From contig JAFXRA010000197.1 of NCBI GenBank assembly GCA_017526725.1, positions 1 to 26,919 of the forward strand: DNA of 26,919 nt, written 5' to 3'. Both the position numbers and the translations under genes were made by a program. The notes under the pieces are model-generated. The model searched no databases and was not told the origin of the DNA. It saw only the letters and a list, made by a program, of their open reading frames with translations. The number at the start of each line of letters is the position of its first letter. The first letter of the stretch is position 1. The stretch is from Candidatus Rifleibacteriota bacterium. Its GTDB lineage: Bacteria > Riflebacteria > Ozemobacteria > Ozemobacterales > Ozemobacteraceae. Below, piece after piece: positions 7,753 to 14,904 of this stretch.

Positions 7753-8283
7753 TTATTGAGCTTCCACTACAAAGCAGGGGAAACCTATTTCATTAAGCTG
7801 CTCAGCTTTATTTTCTGCTACGCTTTCTGTTTCGTATGGACCAACTACCAAACGATATATTTCAAACTGTTCGTCTGGTTTTAATAAAATAGCATCTATT
7901 TTATCATTCTTTAAAATAGTATAAATCTCTTGTGCAGATTTTTCATCTTCAAAAGCCCCTATTTGCACATAAAATTCTTTCTTAGGGATATTTGAAGCCG
8001 GTTCTGCCGGAACTGTCACAACAGGCTTTTCGGGTTGATTTACGGTTGTTTCTTTTAGATCTTTTGGAACAAAAGTTTCAAGTTTCTGATCTACAGCAAC
8101 AATAACGTCATCTTTCTTTACTGCCTTAGTAATTTTCTTACGACCGTTTACATCTAATAAAAACCAGATGCCTGCACATAAAATAATTATAATTACTATA
8201 TATACAAACCATTCCTTCAAACCGTCTCCGGTTTGAACAGGCGGACCCCAATCAAATCTTCTTTGTTCATTTACATTAGACAT
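7753..8283 (-). CDS. Membrane-anchored SPOR-domain protein
   Basis: A 176-residue bitopic protein: a short cytoplasmic N-terminus, one membrane helix (about 27-44), a Lys/Val/Pro-rich linker (about 50-100), and a C-terminal SPOR domain (about 104-176, FYVQIGAF...RLVVGPY). SPOR domains bind glycan strands lacking stem peptides, usually at division septa, so a cell-envelope role near the division site is the best inference. It is the first gene of a likely two-gene unit with hemW. The SD is weak (GGAAA about eight bases before the ATG). Confidence 0.9.
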   Translation of the reverse strand: MSNVNEQRRFDWGPPVQTGDGLKEWFVYIVIIIILCAGIWFLLDVNGRKKITKAVKKDDVIVAVDQKLETFVPKDLKETTVNQPEKPVVTVPAEPASNIPKKEFYVQIGAFEDEKSAQEIYTILKNDKIDAILLKPDEQFEIYRLVVGPYETESVAENKAEQLNEIGFPCFVVEAQ

Positions 8284-8301
8284 TTTATTTTTCCGAAATC
8301 A

Positions 8302-8331
8302 ATTGTACAACACCCAATGAGTATTAGACAA
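8302..8331 (-). promoter_or_regulatory. Candidate promoter of the SPOR-hemW unit
   Basis: TTGTCT (8331-8326), an 18-bp spacer and TACAAT (8307-8302) stand about 20 bp before the ATG at 8283, directly after the terminator of the upstream operon. Confidence 0.45.
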
Positions 8332-8339
8332 GAGTTTTT

Positions 8340-8378
8340 GATAATAAAAAAAGCCTGCGCTTAAAGCACAGGCTTTTT
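8340..8378 (-). terminator. Rho-independent terminator after the HEAT-CheR gene
   Basis: AAAAAGCCTG and CAGGCTTTTT (8378-8369 and 8357-8348) pair perfectly around an 11-nt loop and are followed on the minus strand by more T residues. The hairpin begins about 12 bp after the stop codon at 8391. Confidence 0.85.
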
Positions 8379-8390
8379 CATCAACTCAAA

Positions 8391-11300
8391 TCAGAGTTTC
8401 TTATAAGCAACGACGTTATCGAATGACTGCAGTCTGAAAGCCTTAGTTACGTTATAAAGAGTTTCTTTACCTGCAATAAGAAGGACGCCGCCTGGAACAA
8501 GGATGTTGTAAATATTTTCAGCCATTCTTTCCTTAGCTTTCTGTGAGAAATCTGAGAAAAGATTGCGGCATATTACTACATCATATTCACCAAGCTGTTC
8601 CATAGCTTCTGAATCTAAAGTATTTGTAAACTTGAATTCGACTTTGTTCTTGACTTCGTCTTTAATGCGTAGGTCGCCGCGGTCATCTTCAAAGTAAATA
8701 TCAGTATACTTCTGGTCTACAAATCTGAATATTTCACGTTTGTAAATACCTCTCTTAGCAGTATTCAAACAAATGTGAGAAATATCAATACCGGTTACTT
8801 CAATATTAATTCTGTCTGTATGCAAATCTTCTATTACAGATAATGCAACAGAATAAGCTTCTGGACCATAAGAAGTACCACAGCAGAGAATTCTTAACTT
8901 ATCACAATTAGATTTAACTCTTTCTTCAATAAGTTCAGGAAGAATATTAGATATCAATACTCTGGTCTGCTGAGCTTCACCAAAGAATTCAGTAACAGGA
9001 TTAGTGATAGAGTCATAAAGGCTGGTAAGCATTGCTTCTTCACAGCCGTATTTCAAGCTATGATAGTATTCTGTCCAAGAAGTAATGAAGAATTTTGCCA
9101 AATTGCGGCTTAGTTTGCTTTCAAGAACTTTCTTGTCTTTAACATCAATACCGCATTTATCAGCAATGATTTCTCTGAGAAGAAGAGCTTCTTCGTCATT
9201 CATGCCCTTTTCTTCTACTGCAGCCTTCTTGATACGGTCAATGTATCTAGCCTGTCTTGGAGCAACAACTTCTTTAAGTATCTTTTCTAAGAATTCAGAA
9301 CTATTCTGAGCAAATGTATTAATAAAGTAATCTTTTACCCATACATCCTTGCAGAATATATCTTTAAGCTTTTCTTCAAGACCATTGTGACCATTTGGTC
9401 TGTCTTTAAAATACTTAATAGCTGCAACTACAAGGTTCTTGTCTTCATTATCAAGCATATTGAAGATAATATCTGAACTTGTAGTATCACCAAGTTTAGC
9501 AAGAGTAAGAATAGCACCAGATCTGACAGCGTTGCTGGTATCTTTTTCAACAATCTGTTTCAAAAGTTCAATACAGCTTGTGCTCTTTATAGAACCTAGA
9601 GCCTTAACAATCTGATATCTGACTTCCCATTTGCCGTGGCTAATATATTTCTTGAAATCAGAATCTAATGATTTATCACCGATTTCGCTCAAAGCAACAA
9701 CGGCAAGCTTAGCAACCTGAGGATTTTCATCAGCAAGCAACGGAATGAAGAACTGTTTAAGCTGGCTGGACTTGAAAGCTCTCAAAGCAGAGAGAGCAGC
9801 GATTCTAATCTGCCAGTCACCATTCTTCAACAATTCCTTTAATGGGAAAATAGACTTCAGATCTCTCATGTTTTCAAGAGAGTTGCATGAATTTACAATT
9901 ACACGCCATTCTGGGTCGCTAAGTTTAGCAATCAGAGAGTCTACTGCAACAGTTGAACCGCACTGCCAAATTGTCTTTGAAATGGTTTCACGAATTCTTG
10001 AATTTTCATCGTCAAGCATTTCAAGAAGTCTCTTAGTAATAGCAGGATCTTTGCGCTTAGCAAGAACTGAGGCTGCGGCTTCACGAACGTCGCCATAAGG
10101 TTCAGCAGCTATAACACCAAATAGAGGTTCTATTATTTCAGAACTACCGGTATTTGCCATAGCAGAACAAGCTTCACGTCTAACGTGACCGTTTATATCT
10201 CTGAATTTGTTTATAAGAGCCTGAATTGCTCCTGGACAATCCAACATTCCAGAAACAGAAACTACGGCATTCTTACGAACAGTTTCATCAATATCATTGA
10301 GCATTTCTTTCAAGGTGTTAAATGCTATTTCGCACTTGCAAGCACCGAGAGTTTTTGCCAAAGCCTGTCTCAAAGAGTCATCAGGATTCTGAGAGAACAT
10401 TGAAATGGCATTTGGAACTTCTGTTGAAGGATACTTTTCAAGATAGCGGAGAATCTTAACAGCTACTGTTGGTTCTACTCTGCCAATCTTGTCTAAAGAA
10501 GTCTTAACTGCCTTAACGCCTAACTTGCAAAGACCTGTATAAGCAGCTTCTGAAATTTCTTCTTCTGGGCTTTCCAATGCATCAAGCAAAGCACTGGCAA
10601 AAGTTTCGTTTTCCAATGCAGATGCAACTTCTACCAGATAGCGATATTCAGCAGCATCATGATTGTCTAATAAACCAACAAGGATTTCAAGAAGGCTATC
10701 AGATGTGAAGTTCTTGATAGCACCAGGATTAGCCTGTTCTATCTGTGCCAAAGATTTGAAGATTAGTCTTCTTGTTCCAGAATCTTCTTCTGTATTAAGC
10801 TTTTTACATAATACTTCAATAGCCTTCGGAGATTCTGTTGCACCTAATGCCCCGATAGCTGTGAAATATTCAAGCATATCGCCAGATTCCAAAGCTCCTA
10901 TCAATACGGGCAAAACTTCTTCTACAGCAATATTTCCTAATGCTTCAACGATAGAATACTTCAGAATATCAGTATTTTTATAGGTTTCAAGGAGAACTTT
11001 AACTGCTTTTGGATCCTGAATCTTTCCTAAAGATTCAACAGCAGTTGTTTTAACATTATCATCTTCGTGATTAATATATTTAATAACAGTATCTGTAGCA
11101 AGATGGGACTTTATGTCGCCAAGAATAACCAAAAGCTGAATAATTTCGTCTACGTCTTTAGAAGCATTTAAAGCAGTTACTATTGGAGCAATAGCCATAG
11201 ACCCTAAATTACGCAAAATGGTCATACCAGCATTTCTTGTATTTAAATCAGGGCTTTTTACAACTTCAATGAGTCCTAATACAACATTTTCATGAGGCAT

Positions 11301-11480
11301 AGAAGAAAGAGCCTCAATTGTTATATTCTGAACCCCTTTATTTGGGTCACCAAGAGCTTCGCAAAGAGCAGTTACAACGTCTTTGTTTTCTGGATAAGCG
11401 GTAAGACTGCGAACAGCTTTTCGACGGAGATTAGGATCTGTATTTTTTAGTTGTTCAAGAAGTACTTCTGCTGTTGCCAT
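8391..11480 (-). CDS. HEAT-repeat scaffold fused to a CheR-like methyltransferase domain
   Basis: A 1029-residue cytoplasmic protein. Residues 1 to about 720 are a long series of HEAT/PBS-lyase-type repeats (pattern VxxLxxxLxDxxxxVRxxAxxALGxI). Residues about 740-1029 align with CheR: an N-terminal helical part, TNPVTEFFGE (CheR usually TxNxTxFFR), a Rossmann segment RILCCGTSYGPEAYS (862-877; usually AGCSTGEEPYS), VTGIDIS, and VVICRNLF (968-975; usually VIFCRNVL). The overall fold seems kept, but several SAM- or substrate-contacting positions differ, so methylation of chemoreceptors is uncertain. The gene begins 2 bp after the stop of the receiver gene, with SD AAGGGGG, so the pair is one operon. 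The HEAT array may dock a partner chosen by the phosphorylated receiver; that is inference. Confidence 0.85.
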   Translation of the reverse strand: MATAEVLLEQLKNTDPNLRRKAVRSLTAYPENKDVVTALCEALGDPNKGVQNITIEALSSMPHENVVLGLIEVVKSPDLNTRNAGMTILRNLGSMAIAPIVTALNASKDVDEIIQLLVILGDIKSHLATDTVIKYINHEDDNVKTTAVESLGKIQDPKAVKVLLETYKNTDILKYSIVEALGNIAVEEVLPVLIGALESGDMLEYFTAIGALGATESPKAIEVLCKKLNTEEDSGTRRLIFKSLAQIEQANPGAIKNFTSDSLLEILVGLLDNHDAAEYRYLVEVASALENETFASALLDALESPEEEISEAAYTGLCKLGVKAVKTSLDKIGRVEPTVAVKILRYLEKYPSTEVPNAISMFSQNPDDSLRQALAKTLGACKCEIAFNTLKEMLNDIDETVRKNAVVSVSGMLDCPGAIQALINKFRDINGHVRREACSAMANTGSSEIIEPLFGVIAAEPYGDVREAAASVLAKRKDPAITKRLLEMLDDENSRIRETISKTIWQCGSTVAVDSLIAKLSDPEWRVIVNSCNSLENMRDLKSIFPLKELLKNGDWQIRIAALSALRAFKSSQLKQFFIPLLADENPQVAKLAVVALSEIGDKSLDSDFKKYISHGKWEVRYQIVKALGSIKSTSCIELLKQIVEKDTSNAVRSGAILTLAKLGDTTSSDIIFNMLDNEDKNLVVAAIKYFKDRPNGHNGLEEKLKDIFCKDVWVKDYFINTFAQNSSEFLEKILKEVVAPRQARYIDRIKKAAVEEKGMNDEEALLLREIIADKCGIDVKDKKVLESKLSRNLAKFFITSWTEYYHSLKYGCEEAMLTSLYDSITNPVTEFFGEAQQTRVLISNILPELIEERVKSNCDKLRILCCGTSYGPEAYSVALSVIEDLHTDRINIEVTGIDISHICLNTAKRGIYKREIFRFVDQKYTDIYFEDDRGDLRIKDEVKNKVEFKFTNTLDSEAMEQLGEYDVVICRNLFSDFSQKAKERMAENIYNILVPGGVLLIAGKETLYNVTKAFRLQSFDNVVAYKKL

Positions 11481-11482
11481 AA

Positions 11483-11866
11483 TTAAGCCCCCTTGGCTGC
11501 TTTGTTGAGAAGTCTTTCAACTTCCTGAAGCATAAGATCTGGTTTAATCGGCTTCTGCAAGAAAGAATTGGCACCAAGAGTCAAACCTTTCATTACCATT
11601 TCTTTTTTGCCTTCAGTAGTAAGGATGATTATAGGAATATGCTTGAACTTTTCGTCTTCTTTAACATGAGCAATAAGTTCAAAACCATCCATGCCAGGCA
11701 TATTCAGGTCTGTAATAAGCATGTCTACATGATTTTTTGACATTGCTTCAATTGCTTCGATACCATTATTGGCTTCCAACACCTTATAGCCTGTCTTTTC
11801 TAGAGGGAAACAGGCAACCTTACGTAGCATTAATGAATCTTCTGCTACAAGAATAGTTTTGGGCAT
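11483..11866 (-). CDS. CheY-like single-domain response regulator
   Basis: A 127-residue stand-alone receiver domain. The acidic pocket is E9/D10, the phospho-acceptor is Asp53 (LITDLNMPGMDG), the switch Thr is in ILTTEG (83-84) and the conserved Lys is K105 (LQKPIKP). All catalytic residues are present, so phosphorylation is expected. It is the first gene of an operon with the HEAT-CheR fusion. No histidine kinase is nearby. The SD (GGAGGA) lies inside an imperfect inverted repeat that could mask it. Confidence 0.93.
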   Translation of the reverse strand: MPKTILVAEDSLMLRKVACFPLEKTGYKVLEANNGIEAIEAMSKNHVDMLITDLNMPGMDGFELIAHVKEDEKFKHIPIIILTTEGKKEMVMKGLTLGANSFLQKPIKPDLMLQEVERLLNKAAKGA

Positions 11867-11867
11867 G

Positions 11868-11887
11868 GTTTAGGAGTCCTCCGAAAC
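11868..11887 (-). promoter_or_regulatory. Inverted repeat over the cheY-like gene's ribosome site
   Basis: GTTT-C-GGAG-GA-CTCC-T-AAAC on the minus strand is symmetrical apart from one mismatch and includes the SD GGAGGA in its left arm. In RNA the arms could pair and hide the SD; in DNA the same symmetry could be an operator. Confidence 0.4.
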
Positions 11888-11910
11888 TAGATAATTTACA
11901 ATTAGTGTAA

Positions 11911-11940
11911 ATTATAATGAGAACTCATATAAAAAAGCAA
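11911..11940 (-). promoter_or_regulatory. Sigma-70-type promoter of the receiver/HEAT-CheR operon
   Basis: TTGCTT (11940-11935), an 18-bp spacer and perfect TATAAT (11916-11911) lie about 45 bp before the ATG. A TTTACA-N5-TGTAAA palindrome (11895-11911) begins at the -10 box and covers the expected transcription start. Confidence 0.65.
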
Positions 11941-11947
11941 CGTATTT

Positions 11948-11974
11948 TTTACAATGCTAAGAAATCATTGTAAA
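11948..11974. repeat. Inverted repeat TTTACAATG-N9-CATTGTAAA
   Basis: Perfect 9-bp arms with a 9-nt loop between the TPR gene's stop and the receiver promoter. On the plus strand it is followed by T-rich DNA, but both neighbours are on the minus strand, so it does not look like a simple terminator for them. It shares the half-sites TTTACA/TGTAAA with the palindrome at 11895-11911. Confidence 0.5.
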
Positions 11975-11997
11975 TTTTTTTTATTTTTCTGATTTTT

Positions 11998-13947
11998 TTA
12001 AAGTTTTAAACTATCGTAAAGAGTTACTAGCTTATTATAGGTTGAAATATCTAAATCTTTACAATTTAAACCTAAGTCTATCGAGGCAACAGCTGATTCT
12101 TTTTCTTTACGTTCACAATAATAAAGTGCTTTATAAAGACTTGCTCTTGCTATATTTTTTCCCTTAACCATATCGTCATTTATTGACTTCAAACCATAAC
12201 CGGCTGCTACAGAAGCTATTTCCAGCTCATTTGCAGAGGTCAGAGCAGAAGCAAGACCTAAATAAACCCTTCCTATTTCAACGCCTTCACCAGCCTTGGA
12301 AAATTTTTCCATAGCGCTGAAATATGACCCCATCTTCAATTCATCTTCACCAACAAATCTGAAAACACTCGGATTAGAATGTTTCGCACCTGGCAAAGCA
12401 AGCATAGTCATAAAATTTTTCGAAGAATCGTTAGAAGCTTTTTCACCATCTGAAATCAGTCTCTGGCAGATTGCTTTCATTGAAGAATCTTTTAACGTCG
12501 GCATTAATTCTTTTACTCTCTTTATTCCTTCTTCTATTTTCCCTTCAGAATAATCAGTAAGAGCAATAATAACACCGCATCTTGCATCTTCAGAATTCAA
12601 CTCAGCAGCTTTATTTGCATAACTTCTTGCCAATTCTGGCTTATAGTCAGCAGTTAAATAGTATCTAGCCATATTAAAATTGGCTTCTGAACTTTCCGGA
12701 TTGCTTTCCACAAACTTTTTCAAAGTTTCACCGGCACCTTCATAGTCAAAACTATTAAACTGTGCTTCTGAAAGCATTGTATAAAGAACAGGGTCTTTTG
12801 TATCTTTTTCAAACACAGGTTTTAAAAGAGAAGCTACTACTGCATGATGACCTGCACCAGCAGCAACTCCAGCAGACAAACGCCTTAAATCATCTTCGTT
12901 CTTTAAGCCATCTGCTCTTGAATAGATATCAAGGAAAGACTGATATGATTCCGCAGATAAAGCAGGTTTTAAAGTCATTAAGTGCTTTCCGAATTTTTGG
13001 AATTCACAAGTATAAATGTAAATCAAACTTTTAAAAATCTGAGCCTCAAGAATGTTTCTGTTGTTCTTACTGTTTCTGGCTAGTTTATCTGCAATTTCTA
13101 TTGTTTTTACTGCAGCGGTCAAATCACCTTTTTCTATTTCGTATCTGGCTTTTTCTAAGTTCACAATATATGAATCTTTAGCAATCTTAAAAAAACCAGC
13201 CATATCTGTATTTGTAATATCTTCTTTAGCAGCAGGCATTACTGGTTTAACTTCTGCCTTCTTTTCTGCCACTTTTTTTGCACCAGCAACATATGGAGTA
13301 AATGTCATAGAGCTATCAGATTTCTTCAAAATAGAAGAATCAGGTGCTGGAGCCTTTGAAGTATTTATAACATCTGGAGAATACTTAAGTTCTAAAGACT
13401 CACCAGAATTTATTTCTTTTACATTTTCTATAATTGATTCTTTTTCTTTATCATCGCTCTTATTATCATTTTCGCTATAAAGAGTTTCTACAGAACGATC
13501 TGAATCAGAGGTCTTTGTTATTCTATTATATAATGCCTTAGCTTTAGGATGTGCCGGCTGAACTTTTAAAACCCATTCTAATTGTTCTTTTGCCAAATCT
13601 TCCTTATTAAGCTGAAGATAGTTTTCTGCCAGATAGATTCTTGCAATTATGTTATTTGGAGAATTCTGTAAAACGGTCTGCAAATGAGAACTGCTTTCGT
13701 CATACCTGTTTAAAGAAAATAATGATTGGGCATATTTCAAGTGAGAACGCAGATCGTCAGGTTTATACTTCAAAGCCTGAGCAAAGTTTTCTGCTGCACC
13801 ATCATAGTCGGAAACAGCAAAAGCTTTTTCCCCAGCCGAATAACAACTACTATAATTAGTTCCACCAATCGCTGCCTGAACTAAAGCCTCCGAACTACTC
13901 ATCAGAATAGATGCTAAAACTATTGATTTAATTATATTCTTATTCAT
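11998..13947 (-). CDS. Exported TPR-repeat protein
   Basis: The start chosen is the ATG at 13947 (649 residues), because GGAGG lies seven bases before it and a typical signal peptide follows (MNKNIIKSIVLASILMSSS...VQAA). The frame is open further upstream to 14085, but that extension has no SD, would cross the promoter, and encodes nothing signal-like. Residues about 30-150 contain classical TPRs (AENFAQALKYKPDD), followed by a Ser/Lys-rich low-complexity linker (about 150-245) and more TPR-like helices (about 260-649). TPR arrays mediate protein-protein contacts; here probably in the envelope or periplasm. The gene is alone on its transcript, divergent from the FlgM-like gene. A GCCGATAA element upstream suggests sigma-28 control. 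The substrate or partner is unknown. Confidence 0.85.
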   Translation of the reverse strand: MNKNIIKSIVLASILMSSSEALVQAAIGGTNYSSCYSAGEKAFAVSDYDGAAENFAQALKYKPDDLRSHLKYAQSLFSLNRYDESSSHLQTVLQNSPNNIIARIYLAENYLQLNKEDLAKEQLEWVLKVQPAHPKAKALYNRITKTSDSDRSVETLYSENDNKSDDKEKESIIENVKEINSGESLELKYSPDVINTSKAPAPDSSILKKSDSSMTFTPYVAGAKKVAEKKAEVKPVMPAAKEDITNTDMAGFFKIAKDSYIVNLEKARYEIEKGDLTAAVKTIEIADKLARNSKNNRNILEAQIFKSLIYIYTCEFQKFGKHLMTLKPALSAESYQSFLDIYSRADGLKNEDDLRRLSAGVAAGAGHHAVVASLLKPVFEKDTKDPVLYTMLSEAQFNSFDYEGAGETLKKFVESNPESSEANFNMARYYLTADYKPELARSYANKAAELNSEDARCGVIIALTDYSEGKIEEGIKRVKELMPTLKDSSMKAICQRLISDGEKASNDSSKNFMTMLALPGAKHSNPSVFRFVGEDELKMGSYFSAMEKFSKAGEGVEIGRVYLGLASALTSANELEIASVAAGYGLKSINDDMVKGKNIARASLYKALYYCERKEKESAVASIDLGLNCKDLDISTYNKLVTLYDSLKL

Positions 13948-13978
13948 TAGGCTGCCTCCAGACAACAATATATTATTG

Positions 13979-14005
13979 TTATCGGCAAAAGAACTATCAG
14001 ATTTG
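13979..14005 (-). promoter_or_regulatory. Sigma-28 (FliA)-like promoter of the TPR gene
   Basis: A perfect GCCGATAA (13986-13979) is preceded after 15 bp by CAAA (14005-14002; consensus TAAA). This is the spacing of flagellar-type sigma-28 promoters. The start would lie near 13972, giving a leader of about 25 nt that contains the SD. A 7-bp-arm palindrome AACAATA-N3-TATTGTT (13964-13980) overlaps the end of the -10 and the start site and could be an operator. Confidence 0.5.
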
Positions 14006-14070
14006 AATACATTCTCTTTAACGAGGCTAACGCCTCTTTTAGAGAGATAAGGGAGGAGCGAAAAGTTTAA

Positions 14071-14144
14071 GCTACAGATTGTCATAAAGAGTAGAGCGTA
14101 TGGGCTTTAGCCCTGAAAGCTATACGATTATGACAAGCTGTAGC
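14071..14144. repeat. 74-bp imperfect palindrome with 17-nt arms
   Basis: Arm GCTACAGATTGTCATAA (14071-14087) pairs with TTATGACAAGCTGTAGC (14128-14144) with a single mismatch. Inside are CGTAT/ATACG and a terminal GGGC-TTTA-GCCC hairpin. Neither end has a T-tract, so it is not a plain terminator. Its inner hairpin resembles the words in the 3250-3304 mosaic. Confidence 0.7.
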
Positions 14145-14251
14145 TACAAACGGTTTCGCGCAGAAGAACAAGGTCGAATAAGCAGCTGTCCACTCTTCTG
14201 TTATACACTATTGCTAAACATAAGTAGCTAATTAAATAAAAGAAAAAAAGT

Positions 14252-14278
14252 TAACAAAAACGTAAAGATTGACGATAA
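14252..14278 (+). promoter_or_regulatory. Possible sigma-28-like promoter of the FlgM-like gene
   Basis: TAAC (14252-14255), 15 bp, then GACGATAA (14271-14278) differ by one base each from TAAA-N15-GCCGATAA. A competing weak sigma-70 reading is TTAATA (14279-14284), N16, TATACT (14301-14306). The SD AGGGAG precedes the ATG at 14335 by seven bases. Confidence 0.35.
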
Positions 14279-14334
14279 TTAATATAGATTAGGGAAAAAT
14301 TATACTCATAAAAATTATATAAGGGAGTATTATT

Positions 14335-14829
14335 ATGGTTGACGCCATTAATGGCTCTGGGAAAACTATTATTATCACAACTAAGCCTAAAGCAAAGGTA
14401 GATAAAAGCTCATCTTTCGATGATACTTTGAAAACCAAAACTTCAGGAACTTCAAAAAGCTCTAGTAGTGCAAATCAACCAATAATGATGCGCAGCAATA
14501 TGGAAAACAACATGCGTATCATTCAGCAGCAACAGCTGCAAAGAATGGAACATATACAGGAAATAACACGCCAGATTCAGGAAGGCACATATAAAATGTG
14601 CGACCCTCAGGTGTTAGCGGAAAAGATATTCCAGGTTGTCAGCGATAAAACTACCAGAGAAAAATTCATTAAGAAACTGTTAAAGGAAGAAGCCGAAAAG
14701 CTTCCTGCTAAAAACAACGGTAAAATTACTGAATTAGAAATGAAAAAGCTCGTCTTTATGATTAAAGAATCTCAAGACGAGCCATTCGATGACCCAGAAC
14801 TGGAAGAATTACTAAAAGAATTCAGTTAA
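14335..14829 (+). CDS. FlgM-like (anti-sigma-28-type) protein
   Basis: The only convincing plus-strand gene; 164 residues. The N-terminus (1-60) is Ser/Thr/Lys-rich and probably disordered. Residues about 70-104 carry IQEITRQIQEGTYKMCDPQV followed by LAEKIF, matching the FlgM pattern (V-x-x-I-x-x-x-I-x-x-G-x-Y-x-[VM]-[DN]-x-x-x-[IL]-A). In FlgM this region binds and inhibits sigma-28. The C-terminus (105-164) is an acidic, helical extension not usual for FlgM (normally about 90-100 residues). Sigma-28-like promoters in front of this gene and the divergent TPR gene fit such a role, yet no flagellar gene is in the window. Start is set by SD AGGGAG. Other possibility: a scaffold protein with only local resemblance. 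Confidence 0.6.
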   Translation: MVDAINGSGKTIIITTKPKAKVDKSSSFDDTLKTKTSGTSKSSSSANQPIMMRSNMENNMRIIQQQQLQRMEHIQEITRQIQEGTYKMCDPQVLAEKIFQVVSDKTTREKFIKKLLKEEAEKLPAKNNGKITELEMKKLVFMIKESQDEPFDDPELEELLKEFS

Positions 14830-14859
14830 AAACTCATTGTAAAAGTATTTTTCCAGTAA

Positions 14860-14893
14860 AAAAAAGAGCCTTCTAATAAGAAGGCTCTTTTTT
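14860..14893. terminator. Bidirectional terminator between convergent genes
   Basis: GAGCCTTCT and AGAAGGCTC pair around an AATA loop, flanked by A6 on the left and T6 on the right, so it works in both directions. It serves the FlgM-like gene (stop 14829) and the peptidase gene (stop 14905). Confidence 0.92.
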
Positions 14894-14904
14894 ACACTTA
14901 TTTA

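Larger units (their letters stand above)
13948..14334. other. 387-bp divergent regulatory region
   Basis: This region separates the minus-strand TPR gene from the plus-strand FlgM-like gene. It holds the TPR promoter (13979-14005), a GAGGC-TAAC-GCCTC hairpin near 14022-14035, the long imperfect palindrome at 14071-14144, an ordinary AT-rich stretch, and the FlgM-like gene's promoter and SD (14252-14334). No further gene is visible. Confidence 0.75.

Noticed and set aside
9745..10983. Several plus-strand open frames opposite the HEAT-CheR gene
   Set aside because: The regular HEAT repeats on the minus strand explain them as reverse-frame shadows.
11941..11990. Rho-independent terminator for the receiver or TPR gene
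   Set aside because: The T-rich tail follows the hairpin only on the plus strand, while both neighbours are on the minus strand.
13052..13480. Plus-strand open frame of 142 codons inside the TPR gene
   Set aside because: Antisense shadow of a well-supported gene with signal peptide and SD; low-complexity hydrophobic product, no RBS context.
13948..14085. N-terminal extension of the TPR protein to 14085
   Set aside because: No SD, crosses a likely promoter, and the internal ATG at 13947 has GGAGG and a signal peptide right after it.
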